A stretch of 64,000 bases of DNA from VAZQ01 sp963785745. GTDB taxonomy: Bacteria; Pseudomonadota; Alphaproteobacteria; Rhizobiales; Xanthobacteraceae. The position numbers and the translations under genes were made by a program. The notes under the pieces are model-generated. The model had not been told where the DNA came from. It saw nothing but the letters and a program-made list of their open reading frames with translations, and did no database searches. Of this stretch, positions 34,129-43,846 are shown in pieces. Within the stretch, counting starts at the first letter, position 1, and each line of letters begins with the position of its first letter. The stretch covers positions 248,001-312,000 of the forward strand of contig CAWAWR010000029.1 in the NCBI GenBank assembly GCA_963785745.1, given 5' to 3'.

Positions 34129-36506
34129 CTAGAATTCCTTCCACTCCGGATCGTCGTGGATCGCGGTGGCGAGCGCGGTCTGCATGCGGCCGACCGGCCC
34201 GCCGCCCCTGCTCGCTGCAGCGACGCGCTTGGGCGCCGCGGCAGGCGGCCGCTTCGCGGCGGCGACCGGCGTCGCCCGTGACGCCGCGGCGGCAATCGGT
34301 TGCGCTTCGCCTTCGTTGCCGCGCGCGGCGGTGCTGCGACCGCCCGGCACTGTCGATGCGGAAGAACGCCACCCGCTCGGTCATCGCATGCGCCTGGTGC
34401 TCGAGCGTCTTGGCGGTCGCGGCGTTCTCCTCGACCAGCGCCGAGTTCTGCTGGGTGACCTCGTCCATCTGCGACAGCGCCTTGTTGACCTGCTCCAGCC
34501 CGGTCGCCTGCTCGGCGCTCGCCGCCGCGATGCCGGAGACGATCTCCGCCACCTTCTTGATCGAGGTGAGGATCTCGTTCAGCGAGGTGCCGGCACGGTT
34601 GACCAGCTCGACGCCCTCCTGCACCTGATTGGAGCTGTTGCTGATCAGGTCCTTGATGTCCTTGGCGGCCTGCGAAGAACGCTGCGCCAGGCTGCGCACT
34701 TCCGACGCGACCACCGCGAAGCCGCGGCCGGCCTCGCCGGCGCGGGCCGCTTCGACCGCCGCGTTGAGCGCAAGCAGGTTGGTCTGCCGCGCGATCTCGT
34801 CGATCACGCCGATAATGTCGGAGATCTTGCGCGAGGAATCCTCGATCCGCGACATCGCCTTGACCGCTTCCGCCACCACCTGGCCGCCGCGATCGCAGAC
34901 TTCGCGCGTGCCGGACGCGAACTGATTGGCCTGCTGGGCGTTGTCCGCGTTCTGCTTCACCGTCGCGGAGATCTCCTCCATCGAGGCAGAGGTCTCCTCC
35001 AGGCTCGCCGCCTGCTCTTCCGTCCGCTGCGACAGGTCCGTCGTGCTCGACGAAATCTCACCGGCAGCGTTCGACACCTCGCGGGTCGACGTCACGATCG
35101 AGCCGATGGTCTCCTGCAACTGCGAAATGGCCGCGTTGAAGTCGCTCTGCACCTTCTTGTATTCGTCGGCGAACTCCGTGGTGATCCGGTAGCCGAGCGC
35201 GCCCTTTGCGAGCTGCTCGAGCCCTTCGCCGAGCGCGTCCACGACGTGTTTGACCTGCGCCGCGGCAGCGGCCCGCGCCGCCTCGTTGCGCTGACGTTCC
35301 ACCTCCGCCGCCTTCTGCGCGTCGGCGGATTGCGATTCGAGACGCTCCTTCTCGACCGCCGCATCGCGGAACACCAGCACGGCCCGCGCCATGTGCCCGA
35401 GCTCGTCACCGCGGTCGGTACCCGGCACCTCGATGTCGTGGCGGCCGTCGGCCAACGTCTTCATCGTATCGACCAACTGCCCGACCGGACGCGTGATCGA
35501 GAGCACGACAAACCAGACCACGGCGCCGGTGATGGCCAAGAGACCGAGAGCGACAGCCAGCAAGGTCCAGAAGCCCCACCGCGCTTCCGCAGCGACTGCT
35601 CGCACCGTGGCCATGAAATCGTCTGCCAGACGATGTTCAGTGCTATTGAGCGCATCCATGTATCGTGTGGCGGCGTCTATATATTGTTGAACCGTAACGC
35701 CGGCCATCTTGTTGTCGAACGGCGAGGCGATGGCGATCTGACGGTGCCGCATCGTGTCGTCCGTGATCGGACCTCTGAGCGCGTTGTTCACGTACTCGAC
35801 CTGTGCCGGCGTCGCAAACCGCCGGAAGGTGGCCGCGTACCCGTCGCTCAGAACCCACGACCGCACGAATTGTTGATAGTTTTGCTGCGGGAACTGACCC
35901 GATGCAAAGCCCCGCGCGCCCCATCGCGCGCGCCTGCGCGGAAAACTCCCAGCGGCGAATGTGCGCGGCCAGCGCGGTCGCCTGCCGGATGATCCGTCCA
36001 TCCTCGCTCATTTCGGTGATTGCATCGACAACAGCGATGAGGCTCGAGATCGTCGTGGTATACCACTCTGTCGCCTTTGCAAAATCAATGGTCAAAGCGT
36101 CGGCGCTCGCGCGCATACTGGTGAGGTCGTTCAGCCTGGCATTGGCAGCTTCGAGATTCTTCGCAAACTTCGTTCCGGCAGCGGCTTTCGAATATTCGGC
36201 GACATGCTGCTTCCAGGCGGCCAGAGACTTGTCTGTTGCCAGTCGCGCACCGCGCATATTGTCCGCTGACGCTTTCCCTTTGGCTTCGACGAATCCGCCC
36301 GTGGGCCCCCGCTCCAACTGAAGATCGGCGATGAGCTTGGAGATCATCGGCGCTGCTTCGACGACGACCGCGACGTGCTGCATCGTCGAAAAGGTCTCAC
36401 GCTTGTCGAGCAGTTCCTTGACAGCGAAACCTGTGAAAGCCAGGAGGGGAAGCAGGCAGGCGATGGCGATACGGACGGGGATTTGGATATTCGAAAGCTT
36501 CAGCAT
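34129..36506 (-). pseudogene. methyl-accepting chemotaxis protein, two frame breaks
   Basis: Reading from 36506: TM1 (IAIACLLPLLAFTGFAVKELL), a long periplasmic helical sensor domain (nitrate/NIT-like), TM2 (WTLLAVALGLLAITGAVVWFVVL), HAMP (SITRPVGQLVDTMKTLADG) and the signalling domain with ALNAAVEAARAGEAGRGFAVVASEVR. The frame changes near 35919-35922 (a run of four C on the plus strand; one extra base) and near 34349. After the second correction the tail reads RMQTALATAIHDDPEWKEF, so the protein is about 792 aa and ends in a CheR-type xWxxF tether. Without it the C terminus is an unrelated Arg-rich stretch ending at 34109. It is convergent with the secretion genes. Confidence 0.85.
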
Positions 36507-36710
36507 AGACAGGGGCCCTCCTGGCCAAGGTCGCCTAACAGATCGTCGGGATCAGCCGATGTGCGCGTCTGGGGACCGTTCAGCCTGCCCAACTTTATAA
36601 GTCGGCAACCTTTGTAGAGCCTTTAATCGCATGCCGGTCTGGAATGGCATTCCAGATCGATAAAGCAGTTTGCCGAATGTGGCCGGCGTGCGCGCTTGGA
36701 GAGGGCGCGC

Positions 36711-36744
36711 ATGCCGGCGGAGGGCTTGGCTTCTCCGCCGGCAT
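36711..36744. repeat. GC-rich hairpin in a 500-bp gene-free interval
   Basis: ATGCCGGCGGAG and CTCCGCCGGCAT form a perfect 12-bp stem with a 10-nt loop. No T run follows, so it is REP-like rather than a clear terminator. The surrounding interval 36507-37007 carries the upstream regions of the chemoreceptor and the CxxCH gene; I see no convincing gene in it. Confidence 0.6.
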
Positions 36745-37007
36745 GACGTGGCGCCGGCTAGTGCGCGTTGCGTTGCAGGCAAGCGCGCATCATCGCAATT
36801 TCGGTCTCCTGCGATACCTCGGGGCCTTTCGTTGACGCCAGACCTTCGGATGATTGCCATCGTCCGCGCGCATGTGCTCGCATGCGCCTCATTGGGCGAC
36901 CCGGCAATCCCTCTAGGATACGCTGCGGGATCATCCCGGTTCGACACAGACAAATCTTTTTTTGCTGCCTGTCGCGAGAGGCGCTCGTAACGGACAAGGA
37001 GCAAGTC

Positions 37008-38579
37008 ATGTCTCGAACGCTATCAAGAGCGAGCAGAAGCATCACTTTGCATCCTGTTATCGGCGCCTTCGTGCTGCTATTCGCCTCAATCTGCGCGTCG
37101 TTTGCTCAAGCGGCCTGCATTCCCGAGAATACTGCAAAGCCTGCACCCCGAGATTCCCTGATGCGGGTCTTGGCCACACAGACGGCGTGCCCAAAAGACG
37201 CCGTCGAGTTTGTGGACGCGCTCCGAAAATTGGGAGTGCGCTCGGAACCCACGATGGTCAACTTCCGCGGATTTCACAGCCCCGATTCAGGAGCATTTTT
37301 CATCTTCGAGAGTGCTTCAACGGAGGGCTCGCAACCCGGAGGCCTCAGCATCGGGCGTGGCGACTTGCTGTTCGGGCACTTCACGACCGCCACCGGTGAT
37401 GGCCGGCTGGTCGCCAACAAAGAAGACCTTGTGATCGAGTTGATCGTCTGGGATCCAGACAAGCAATTCTTCAATTTCTACGAGTCAGTCGACGGCAAAT
37501 GGTTCTATCGCGGCGACTCAAAAGATATTCTGGATGACGTGCAATTCCTTCATCGTCGCCGAGACGCTTCTGTCGGCCCGTTTGGCGATCGGCTGCGCTG
37601 TTCAGGTTGCCACATAAACGGTGGCCTGCTTCAAAAGGAGCTGACGTCTCCTCATAACGATTGGTTTGCGCAAACGCGGCCACTTCCATTGGGTAGGCTA
37701 AAGCCGGATTCGTTCGTAAAAGGAAGAGTGTCGGCTGTTGTGGATGCGGGCCGCCTCTCCGAGCAGGTCACTGCATCGTTGCGTCGACTTGCGGATAGCC
37801 CGGGCTACCAAAAGATATTGGAGGGACGCAGCATGCAGGAACGGCTGCGGCCGCTGTTCTGTCCGATGGAATTGAACATTGAATCGGACATCCTCCCCTT
37901 TGACGACCGCAAGCCCGCGGTCCGCGTTCCGTCCGCGTTTTTCGTCGACCCGCGGCTGGCGACGGCTGAGATCGTCGTTCAGCGGGACCTCTACGATGTC
38001 GCCCTGCGAACAACCAACTCACACCTGCCGAAAATGCCTGGGCGCCTCGATGCCGACCATGGCTGGCTCACGCCTGTGAAGGCGCGATCCGATGTCGTCG
38101 CCATTGACAGCCTGATTGAGCGCGGAGTCGTGAGCAAAGATTTCGCCATGGCGGTGTTGGCCGTGGATTTTACCAACCCTGTGTTTTCCAAGACCCGATG
38201 CGGTCTATTGCAACTCGTGCCCGACAAAGCCGGATCGGACTTTCTGGTCCGATTCCAGTCTGCGCTACGCAACGCAGGCACGCCGCGTGCAACGGCGTTG
38301 CATGAAAACCTGACCGATCCCGCAAGGAACGCGGCTTTCTTCGAAGGTCAGGCACGTGCGTTCCTGGCTGCTTGTCAGCGCCGGACGACGGAAGCCGCCG
38401 CAGTTATGGAATGGTACCAGCTCCTGGCACAACGCCGGGCCGAAGTTGCCGCGTCTGAGATATCGCAGAATCCGAGCGGGCGCATTCTCGAGGACCCAGG
38501 TCGGATCGTTTTCCCGTCGACGCGGCCGGCTGCCGTTCCGAGGCGTCTCGCTCTCACGCCGGCATGCCGGGTCGAATAG
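37008..38579 (+). CDS. exported c-type haem-motif protein
   Basis: 523 aa from ATG 37008 (AAGGAG upstream). A Sec signal peptide (HPVIGAFVLLFASICASFAQAA) directs it to the periplasm. One haem-c attachment motif, CSGCH (Cys198, Cys201, His202), lies mid-protein in RLRCSGCHINGG. There are other Cys, including the ACIPE and TACPKD regions near the N terminus. I do not recognise the whole family, which is probably an uncharacterised cytochrome-c-like protein. It is convergent with a DyP-type peroxidase remnant, so an electron-donor role to a peroxidase is possible; this is speculative. Confidence 0.7.
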   Translation: MSRTLSRASRSITLHPVIGAFVLLFASICASFAQAACIPENTAKPAPRDSLMRVLATQTACPKDAVEFVDALRKLGVRSEPTMVNFRGFHSPDSGAFFIFESASTEGSQPGGLSIGRGDLLFGHFTTATGDGRLVANKEDLVIELIVWDPDKQFFNFYESVDGKWFYRGDSKDILDDVQFLHRRRDASVGPFGDRLRCSGCHINGGLLQKELTSPHNDWFAQTRPLPLGRLKPDSFVKGRVSAVVDAGRLSEQVTASLRRLADSPGYQKILEGRSMQERLRPLFCPMELNIESDILPFDDRKPAVRVPSAFFVDPRLATAEIVVQRDLYDVALRTTNSHLPKMPGRLDADHGWLTPVKARSDVVAIDSLIERGVVSKDFAMAVLAVDFTNPVFSKTRCGLLQLVPDKAGSDFLVRFQSALRNAGTPRATALHENLTDPARNAAFFEGQARAFLAACQRRTTEAAAVMEWYQLLAQRRAEVAASEISQNPSGRILEDPGRIVFPSTRPAAVPRRLALTPACRVE

Positions 38580-38698
38580 CGGAGCGTGGCGGTGGGAGCG
38601 AAATCAAGCGCATAGGACCGGAGCTGGTTGAAAACTCCATCCAACATTCTCCCCGTGCTCGATCGTGGTCGGGAGCAGGTGGGCAATCGCAGCGAGTG

Positions 38699-39477
38699 TT
38701 ACAATCGCGCCAAATATCGTATCGCGCTGCGGCCCGGCATGAAGAAGTAAGCTCCGCCCTCGTCGTCACAAAGCTCGGCATACCTTCAATCGTCAGCGGG
38801 CCGGCCGGCGTCGGAATAGTCAGCCGCCCGCCCAACTGTCCGCGCCCGAGAATGGAATCGACTTCCCCGTCCAGGCCGTGAAACAGCCGCTTCATCGCCC
38901 AAGTCTGTTGGATGAATTCGAACTGCCGTTCAATATCGACATTCAGGCACATGAACAGCAATCCGGAATCTGCAGCGTTCGCAGAGTTCAGGTAGGAGCG
39001 TCCGAAGCGTAAGATGCGATGACGGTTGTTGATATCGATATTCTCCTGCGAACCAGGGAGAAAGCTGTCGCGAGGATTAGAGCGGCGAATATGTGCGCCA
39101 AAGGGGCAGTTGTGGCCGGCGGGATCCTCTTTGCCGAGAAGGAAAGCGTTGTCAGGAGCGCGCTTCAATTCGCCGTTCCACCCCGTGCCGGGCCGATGCG
39201 GATACCGCACCAGCGAGGTGCCGTCGCGCCAGCGACCGACCAGTTTGGCGGCAACCCATTGCTCCAGCTGCTCTTGTGAATAGCCGGCCGGCGTTCCCGG
39301 CCGCCCCTTGATCGTGTTCGCCGCCCTCGAAACAAAGTCACCGAATTTTTCGACGTCCTGCGCAAGCTGCCTGATGACCATGAACGACCCATTGACGCCG
39401 AGATCGTGAGGCTGACCGGCATTTGACCTTTCGAATGACGGGTAGTCGAGCGTCGAACGCATCGGTTGTTCGGCCAT
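38699..39477 (-). pseudogene. DyP-type peroxidase, N-terminally truncated and frameshifted
   Basis: Reading from ATG 39477: DLGVNGSFMVIRQLAQDVEKF, then KLVGRWRDGTSLV, CPFGAHIRRSNPRDSF, NRHRILRFGRSY (proximal haem His), QFEFIQQTWAMKRLFHGL and MPSFVTTR. This matches the C-terminal two thirds of the long DyP peroxidases. Near 38757-38759 one base appears missing. With it restored the end reads VTTRGGAYFFMPGRSAIRYLARL and stops at 38699; without it a spurious tail runs to 38554. The upstream half, with the GxxDG catalytic Asp motif, is absent, so peroxidase activity is unlikely. Confidence 0.75.
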
Positions 39478-39699
39478 CTCGCAGGTTCAATGACCTGCGC
39501 ATCGCTCGATGCAGGGTTTCACTGTCGTAGTTCGCTTGTAATTGACAACGGCCACGAGCTTGCACGCGCGGTTCCCAGACAAAGTTCCTCTCGCTGTACG
39601 GAGCGCCACATTGGTTTCACAAATCGGTCGGAACAGAAAATCCGCGCGACCATTAATAAGGGAGAGCCGCATTATTTGAGCAAAGGCGAATGTCGGAAG

Positions 39700-39917
39700 A
39701 TGGACGAAAGTGATCGAGACCTCTTGGACAAGCAATTGTGGGGAGCTAGCCCGAGTCCCCACGGCACAGCGGTGCATTGGGTTTGGCATTTGTTGCGGTG
39801 TTTTTGGGCGGTCTGACCCTCGGTGGAATTCTTTTTGCGAACCAAAGCACGCAGATGCAAGTGGCCTTGCGTGACGCGGCTACTGTGCTTTCCTTTGTCG
39901 ATAGCTCGCCGCAATAA
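39700..39917 (+). pseudogene. possible small membrane protein, frameshifted
   Basis: From ATG 39700 the frame reads MDESDRDLLDKQLWGASPSP. After a shift near 39770 it continues as GALGLAFVAVFLGGLTLGGILFANQ, a convincing transmembrane helix, and ends AATVLSFVDSSPQ at TAA 39915-39917. The combined product is about 72 aa. The single-frame alternative stops quickly. No family is known; the call rests on the hydrophobic helix and acidic start. Confidence 0.35.
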
Positions 39918-39941
39918 GGTCGGTCATCGTTAACTCCGATT

Positions 39942-40011
39942 TCCGCTCCTGGCCCAAAGCAGACATGGCGAGAGCGGGATCGAATGTCCGCTTTGGGCCA
40001 AATGCGGACAT
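39942..40011. repeat. rhizobial TCCGCTTTGGGCC-type interspersed repeat
   Basis: Two copies of a palindromic unit (TCCGCTCCTGGCCCAAAGCAG at 39942-39962 and GTCCGCTTTGGGCCAAATGC at 39986-40005, followed by GGACAT). They yield the familiar spurious peptide MSAFGPKRT on the minus strand in Bradyrhizobium-like genomes. A related unit occurs near 42648-42672. Confidence 0.65.
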
Positions 40012-40244
40012 CACCCGCGGCGCGCATTGGCGTCTGTTTCTGACCCATCCGGCCATAAGCCGGCTGGTTGCTCCGACTGCTCTGCTGTCGCAAAGCTGAA
40101 CAGAGTCCTGCTCAGCTGGTCGCACTCGCCTCGGCCACGATGGAATCGCGGTGTAACGTTGGCGGTTTTATGCTACCGCCACGGCTACGGCGGCGGATCG
40201 CAATCTCCCGAGCAGTCCAACTTTGCCCGCATTTGCTGTGTTGA

Positions 40245-41441
40245 TTGCGAATGCGTGAACTTATTGAGGGCGGCGTGCTGGGAGTGGACCGGCACGGCGT
40301 CGATGGAGAGGACGGGGGACTTTGCTTCGAATCGGCGTGGGGCCGATCGCTGCAGGAACTCGCGGCGTTCGCTATTGGCTTTATCTCTTATCTAGGATTG
40401 ACGCTCGATTCCGAGAGGGCGAATGCCGGATCGCGCGCCCACGCTCGCAACTCTTCCGTTTCGAGCACGATCCATCCGAAGATGGTCGATTTCCGCACCG
40501 CCAGCGCCACCTCCGGATGGGACATCAGAGGCGATCGCGCGCACTTAGCTGGCCTTCGAACGGGAACCGTTGCCGAATTAGCGTCCGAGGAGTCGGACGA
40601 TCGGTCAGAGCCGCCGCCGGCGCGCGCCGCCTTCGCTGAGCGGTTCTCGTTCGACCAACCCAATCCGCCCAACTCGTCCTTGCAACGCTCCTCCCTCTCG
40701 GCATCCTTCGACGACCGTCATATCGGCGATATTTTACCCTCCAGTGCCGCGATTTCATCCGCACCGGTTGCGCCGACCGCAGCAGCCCCGCGCGTTACGG
40801 CGGCGGCAGTTCCTGTGCCGCGTCCGGCTCCGAAGCGACCATCCGAATCCCGATTTCAGCTCGCCAGTGCGTCCGACACGTCCGTTTCCCTCGCATACGC
40901 GCCGAGTGACCTGGCGAAGAACTCAGCGATTCCGGGTTCGCCTCTGAAAAGCTTGACGCCGAAGGATTCAAATTCACCAGCCGACGTCGATACCAGCCGC
41001 ACCGCGATTTACGACATCACGTCTCGCACGGTGTATCTGCCGAATGGACGCCGGCTTGAAGCCCATTCCGGCCTCGGCGGCCACATGGACGATCCGCGCT
41101 ACGTGCATGCAAAGCGCACCGGGCCGACGCCGCCGAACGTCTATGAGCTCAAGTTGCGCGAGCAGCTCTTCCATGGCGTTCGCGCCATCCGGCTCATTCC
41201 GACCGACAGCTCCAGGATGTACGGCCGCGCCGGCATACTGGCGCATTCTTACCTGTTGGGTCCCAACGGGGAATCCAATGGCTGCGTGTCATTGAAAGAT
41301 TACGCCGCTTTCCTGGAGGCGTTCGAGCGGGGCGAGATCAATCGTCTGGTCGTGGTCGAGCGTCTCGCTAACCCGCCCTCGCCAAAGACAGCGTCGGATT
41401 GGCTCGCCAATACGCTCAAAGATATCTTCGGGCGATCTTGA
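40245..41441 (+). CDS. DUF2778 (L,D-transpeptidase-like) protein
   Basis: 398 aa. A possible hydrophobic segment (ELAAFAIGFISYLGLTL) near residue 40 would anchor it. A long Ser/Pro/Ala-rich linker comes next (SSAPVAPTAAAPRVTAAAV). The C-terminal domain from about 240 (TAIYDITSRTVYLPNGRRLEAHSG) ends with SNGCVSLKDYAAFLEAF. SNGC is the counterpart of the catalytic SHGC/Cys of YkuD L,D-transpeptidases. These domains remodel peptidoglycan in the periplasm. The start is uncertain; downstream Met codons are possible. Confidence 0.75.
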   Translation: MRMRELIEGGVLGVDRHGVDGEDGGLCFESAWGRSLQELAAFAIGFISYLGLTLDSERANAGSRAHARNSSVSSTIHPKMVDFRTASATSGWDIRGDRAHLAGLRTGTVAELASEESDDRSEPPPARAAFAERFSFDQPNPPNSSLQRSSLSASFDDRHIGDILPSSAAISSAPVAPTAAAPRVTAAAVPVPRPAPKRPSESRFQLASASDTSVSLAYAPSDLAKNSAIPGSPLKSLTPKDSNSPADVDTSRTAIYDITSRTVYLPNGRRLEAHSGLGGHMDDPRYVHAKRTGPTPPNVYELKLREQLFHGVRAIRLIPTDSSRMYGRAGILAHSYLLGPNGESNGCVSLKDYAAFLEAFERGEINRLVVVERLANPPSPKTASDWLANTLKDIFGRS

Positions 41442-41554
41442 CCAATGCGAACTTGGTCCCAGACTTAGCCAAACGCGCTAAGGCTTCGGACCTGATCGCA
41501 TAAAGAGCGCCGGACATTGTCGGAGTGCCTGAAGTTTCAGGCTCCTGGCTTTCA

Positions 41555-42203
41555 TCAGTTCGGATTGCTGGTCATTGCCATGCGCGGGCGGCCAAGACCC
41601 GGGGCCAGCACGACGACGATCGCGCCCATCTTCACGCGGTTGTAGAGGTCGATTACATCCTCATTGGTCATACGAATGCAGCCCGAGGAGATCGCGTGTC
41701 CGATATACTCGGGTTGGTTGGTGCCGTGGATACGAAATAGCGTGTCGCGGTTGCCCTGATACAGATAAATGCCGCGTGCCCCGAGCGGATTATGTGCGCC
41801 ACCTTCGACGCGATTCGGAACTTCGGGAATGCGCCGTTTGATATCAGCGGTCGGCACCCAGGCCGGCCACTCTTCCTTGCGTCCAACTCGCGCGACGCCC
41901 CAGAAGGCCAAAGCGTCTTCGCCAACAGTCACGCCGTAGCGGATCGCCTTGCGGTTGGGGAGTACGTAGTAGAGATAGCGCGAGTCTGAAATCGACAACG
42001 ATAGAGCCCGGCGCTTCCGAGCGGTGATAATCGACGACGTGGCGCTGATAGGCCTGCGGGATCGCAACCCGCGCATACGGAGCTTTGGCGAGAAGCTGAC
42101 GGTCGCGCGGCGTAAAGTTAGCTTGGGTGGCAGGTTCAAGCGTCGCCTGCATGCAGCCGCCCAGCATCAATCCGAGAAGAAGTACGCTCTTACGCCCTGC
42201 CAT
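41555..42203 (-). pseudogene. L,D-transpeptidase (YkuD) lipoprotein, frameshifted
   Basis: From ATG 42203 the protein starts MAGRKSVLLLGLMLGGCMQA, a lipoprotein signal (lipobox LGGC), and reads to APGSIVVD near 41990. The catalytic domain continues in another frame: SRYLYYVLPNRKAIRYGVTVG, then RIHGTNQPEYIGHAISSGCIRM with the HxX-SSGC catalytic motif, ending at 41555. Removing one base from the AAA run at 41989-41991 joins IVVD to SDSRYLYYV. The restored protein (about 215 aa) would cross-link peptidoglycan. It is convergent with the DUF2778 gene. Confidence 0.82.
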
Positions 42204-42408
42204 ATCCGCCCCATCCCATGTATGGCGCCCCACAGCCTACCACTCTAAGCGCCCTTGGGCAAATCTACTCAAAATTATTCACCATGACCTTAGCGTTCGG
42301 TCATCCACTGCGCGAGGGACACGAACTTTTCCGAGGTCGAAAAACCGTCCATAGGTATCATAATGGCGCCGCCCCTTCCCATCATGCGAGCGCGATCTTT
42401 GGTTACGC

Positions 42409-42640
42409 GCCTTCGCGGGGCGGCTCGGTAGCGCAAGTATTTCGTGCCCGCAGCCTGGAAATGCTGACCATCACATTCAAGACGCTTTCCATTTACCTGC
42501 GTACAAACCTGCTCGCTAGCGGACGGTTCATCACTGCGTTGCCGCGCTCCGTGCTGTGGCTTTACGCTCGCTGAAGATACTGCTGGTCGAGTTGCCGACC
42601 AGATCCTGGCCGGTCGCGGAGCACCTCAAGGCGGGAAATT
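42409..42640 (+). pseudogene. LysR-family regulator, C-terminal remnant
   Basis: The frame encodes AQVFRARSLEMLTITFKTLSIYLRTNLLASGRFITALPRSVLWLYA, then shifts near 42573 to SLKILLVELPTRSWPVA. Together these match the end of the effector-binding domain of LysR regulators. No DNA-binding domain or start is present upstream (42204-42408), so this is a degraded fragment. It sits next to a decayed TctC fragment, a common LysR-TctC neighbourhood. Confidence 0.6.
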
Positions 42641-42680
42641 TAACGTCCGCTTTGGGTCACAAGTGGACATGGCGAATGCC

Positions 42681-43214
42681 GACATGCATGTTGCTTCTGA
42701 TCCATAGCCGACGTGCCGGAAGAAGACTTCCTTGCTTAGTCTAGAAGGCAACGCAGACATTTGAGAGCGGGTCATCGGCCGTTCGTTTGTCGCGCACGGC
42801 AAAAGTGAACCCATCATCTCCGCGAGCCGGCCGCCTTCGATCGGGTTGCCGACCGGCAACTCCACGCGGTGGGCATCAGCTTGATCCTACGCCATGGCGA
42901 CGAAGGCCTCGCGCAGGATCGCGGTCTGTTCGGGCGGAAAGGCCGGCGGAGGAAGTGCCACCGGGTTCGAACATTCTCCTGGTAGGCCAACGTATCTTGC
43001 ACGCAACTCTTGCTTCTTCGTATCAAGGCGGATCGCGCACCGAGCGACGCGAGTTCCCTGCTGAGCCGGCCCCATTCGCAACTCGTTCTGCGTTAGCCAG
43101 CGATAGTTCGCGTGGCGCCTCGAATTCCCGCCACTATTCGGCTTTTCGGGTTCAATTCTATCGGGAGAAAACGGCGCGCCTTGGAACAATGGCGGAGGAT
43201 GTAAAAAGCCGATC
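42681..43214. repeat. 534-bp direct repeat, copy 1
   Basis: Matches 43274-43807 at a constant offset of 593 bp with only two mismatches noticed, both near the end (GGAGGATGTAAAA versus GGAGGGTGTGAAAA). It contains the decayed TctC fragment described at 42810-43025. No terminal inverted repeats or transposase are visible, so it is a tandem duplication rather than an insertion sequence. Confidence 0.88.
42810..43025 (-). pseudogene. TctC/Bug binding-protein C-terminal remnant (copy 1)
   Basis: On the minus strand the sequence reads PPPAFPPEQTAILREAFVAMA, an in-frame TAG, then DQADAHRVELPVGNPIEGGRLAEMM. This is the shape of the C-terminal end of TctC proteins. The internal stop and the missing N terminus mark it as a remnant. 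Confidence 0.5.
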
Positions 43215-43273
43215 CAACATTCTCCACGGGTGGAGGGGTGGGGGGGTGCTTGGGTCACAGTGGACTGGCGATG

Positions 43274-43807
43274 GACATGCATGTTGCTTCTGATCCATAG
43301 CCGACGTGCCGGAAGAAGACTTCCTTGCTTAGTCTAGAAGGCAACGCAGACATTTGAGAGCGGGTCATCGGCCGTTCGTTTGTCGCGCACGGCAAAAGTG
43401 AACCCATCATCTCCGCGAGCCGGCCGCCTTCGATCGGGTTGCCGACCGGCAACTCCACGCGGTGGGCATCAGCTTGATCCTACGCCATGGCGACGAAGGC
43501 CTCGCGCAGGATCGCGGTCTGTTCGGGCGGAAAGGCCGGCGGAGGAAGTGCCACCGGGTTCGAACATTCTCCTGGTAGGCCAACGTATCTTGCACGCAAC
43601 TCTTGCTTCTTCGTATCAAGGCGGATCGCGCACCGAGCGACGCGAGTTCCCTGCTGAGCCGGCCCCATTCGCAACTCGTTCTGCGTTAGCCAGCGATAGT
43701 TCGCGTGGCGCCTCGAATTCCCGCCACTATTCGGCTTTTCGGGTTCAATTCTATCGGGAGAAAACGGCGCGCCTTGGAACAATGGCGGAGGGTGTGAAAA
43801 GCCGATC
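43274..43807. repeat. 534-bp direct repeat, copy 2
   Basis: Second copy of the unit at 42681-43214. The copies are separated by a 59-bp C/G-skewed spacer (43215-43273, with a run of seven G). Near-identity points to a recent event or an assembly duplication. Confidence 0.88.
43403..43618 (-). pseudogene. TctC/Bug binding-protein C-terminal remnant (copy 2)
   Basis: Identical to the copy 593 bp upstream, with the same in-frame stop. It follows from the duplication and encodes nothing functional that I can see. Confidence 0.5.
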
Positions 43808-43846
43808 TCCACGGAGCCCATCGCGCCAACGCCCGGGTCAACCTGG

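Larger units (their letters stand above)
39478..40244. other. 767-bp mostly non-coding interval
   Basis: The interval holds a possible small membrane gene (39700-39917) and a palindromic repeat cluster (39942-40011). The rest (39478-39699 and 40012-40244) shows only short overlapping frames with no family likeness and no promoter I trust. Confidence 0.5.

Noticed and set aside
34166..35992. 608-codon open frame on the plus strand opposite the chemoreceptor
   Set aside because: Shadow of the chemoreceptor, with repetitive Arg/Leu content and no recognisable domain.
36768..37007. Upstream extension of the CxxCH protein
   Set aside because: No signal peptide would be exposed, and ATG 37008 has a strong ribosome site directly before a Sec signal.
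39942..40011. Short frames giving MSAFGPKRT-like peptides as genes
   Set aside because: These arise from a dispersed palindromic repeat and are well-known spurious calls in rhizobial genomes.
42681..43807. The 534-bp duplicated block as an insertion sequence
   Set aside because: No transposase, no terminal inverted repeats and no target-site duplication; its content is a decayed binding-protein fragment.
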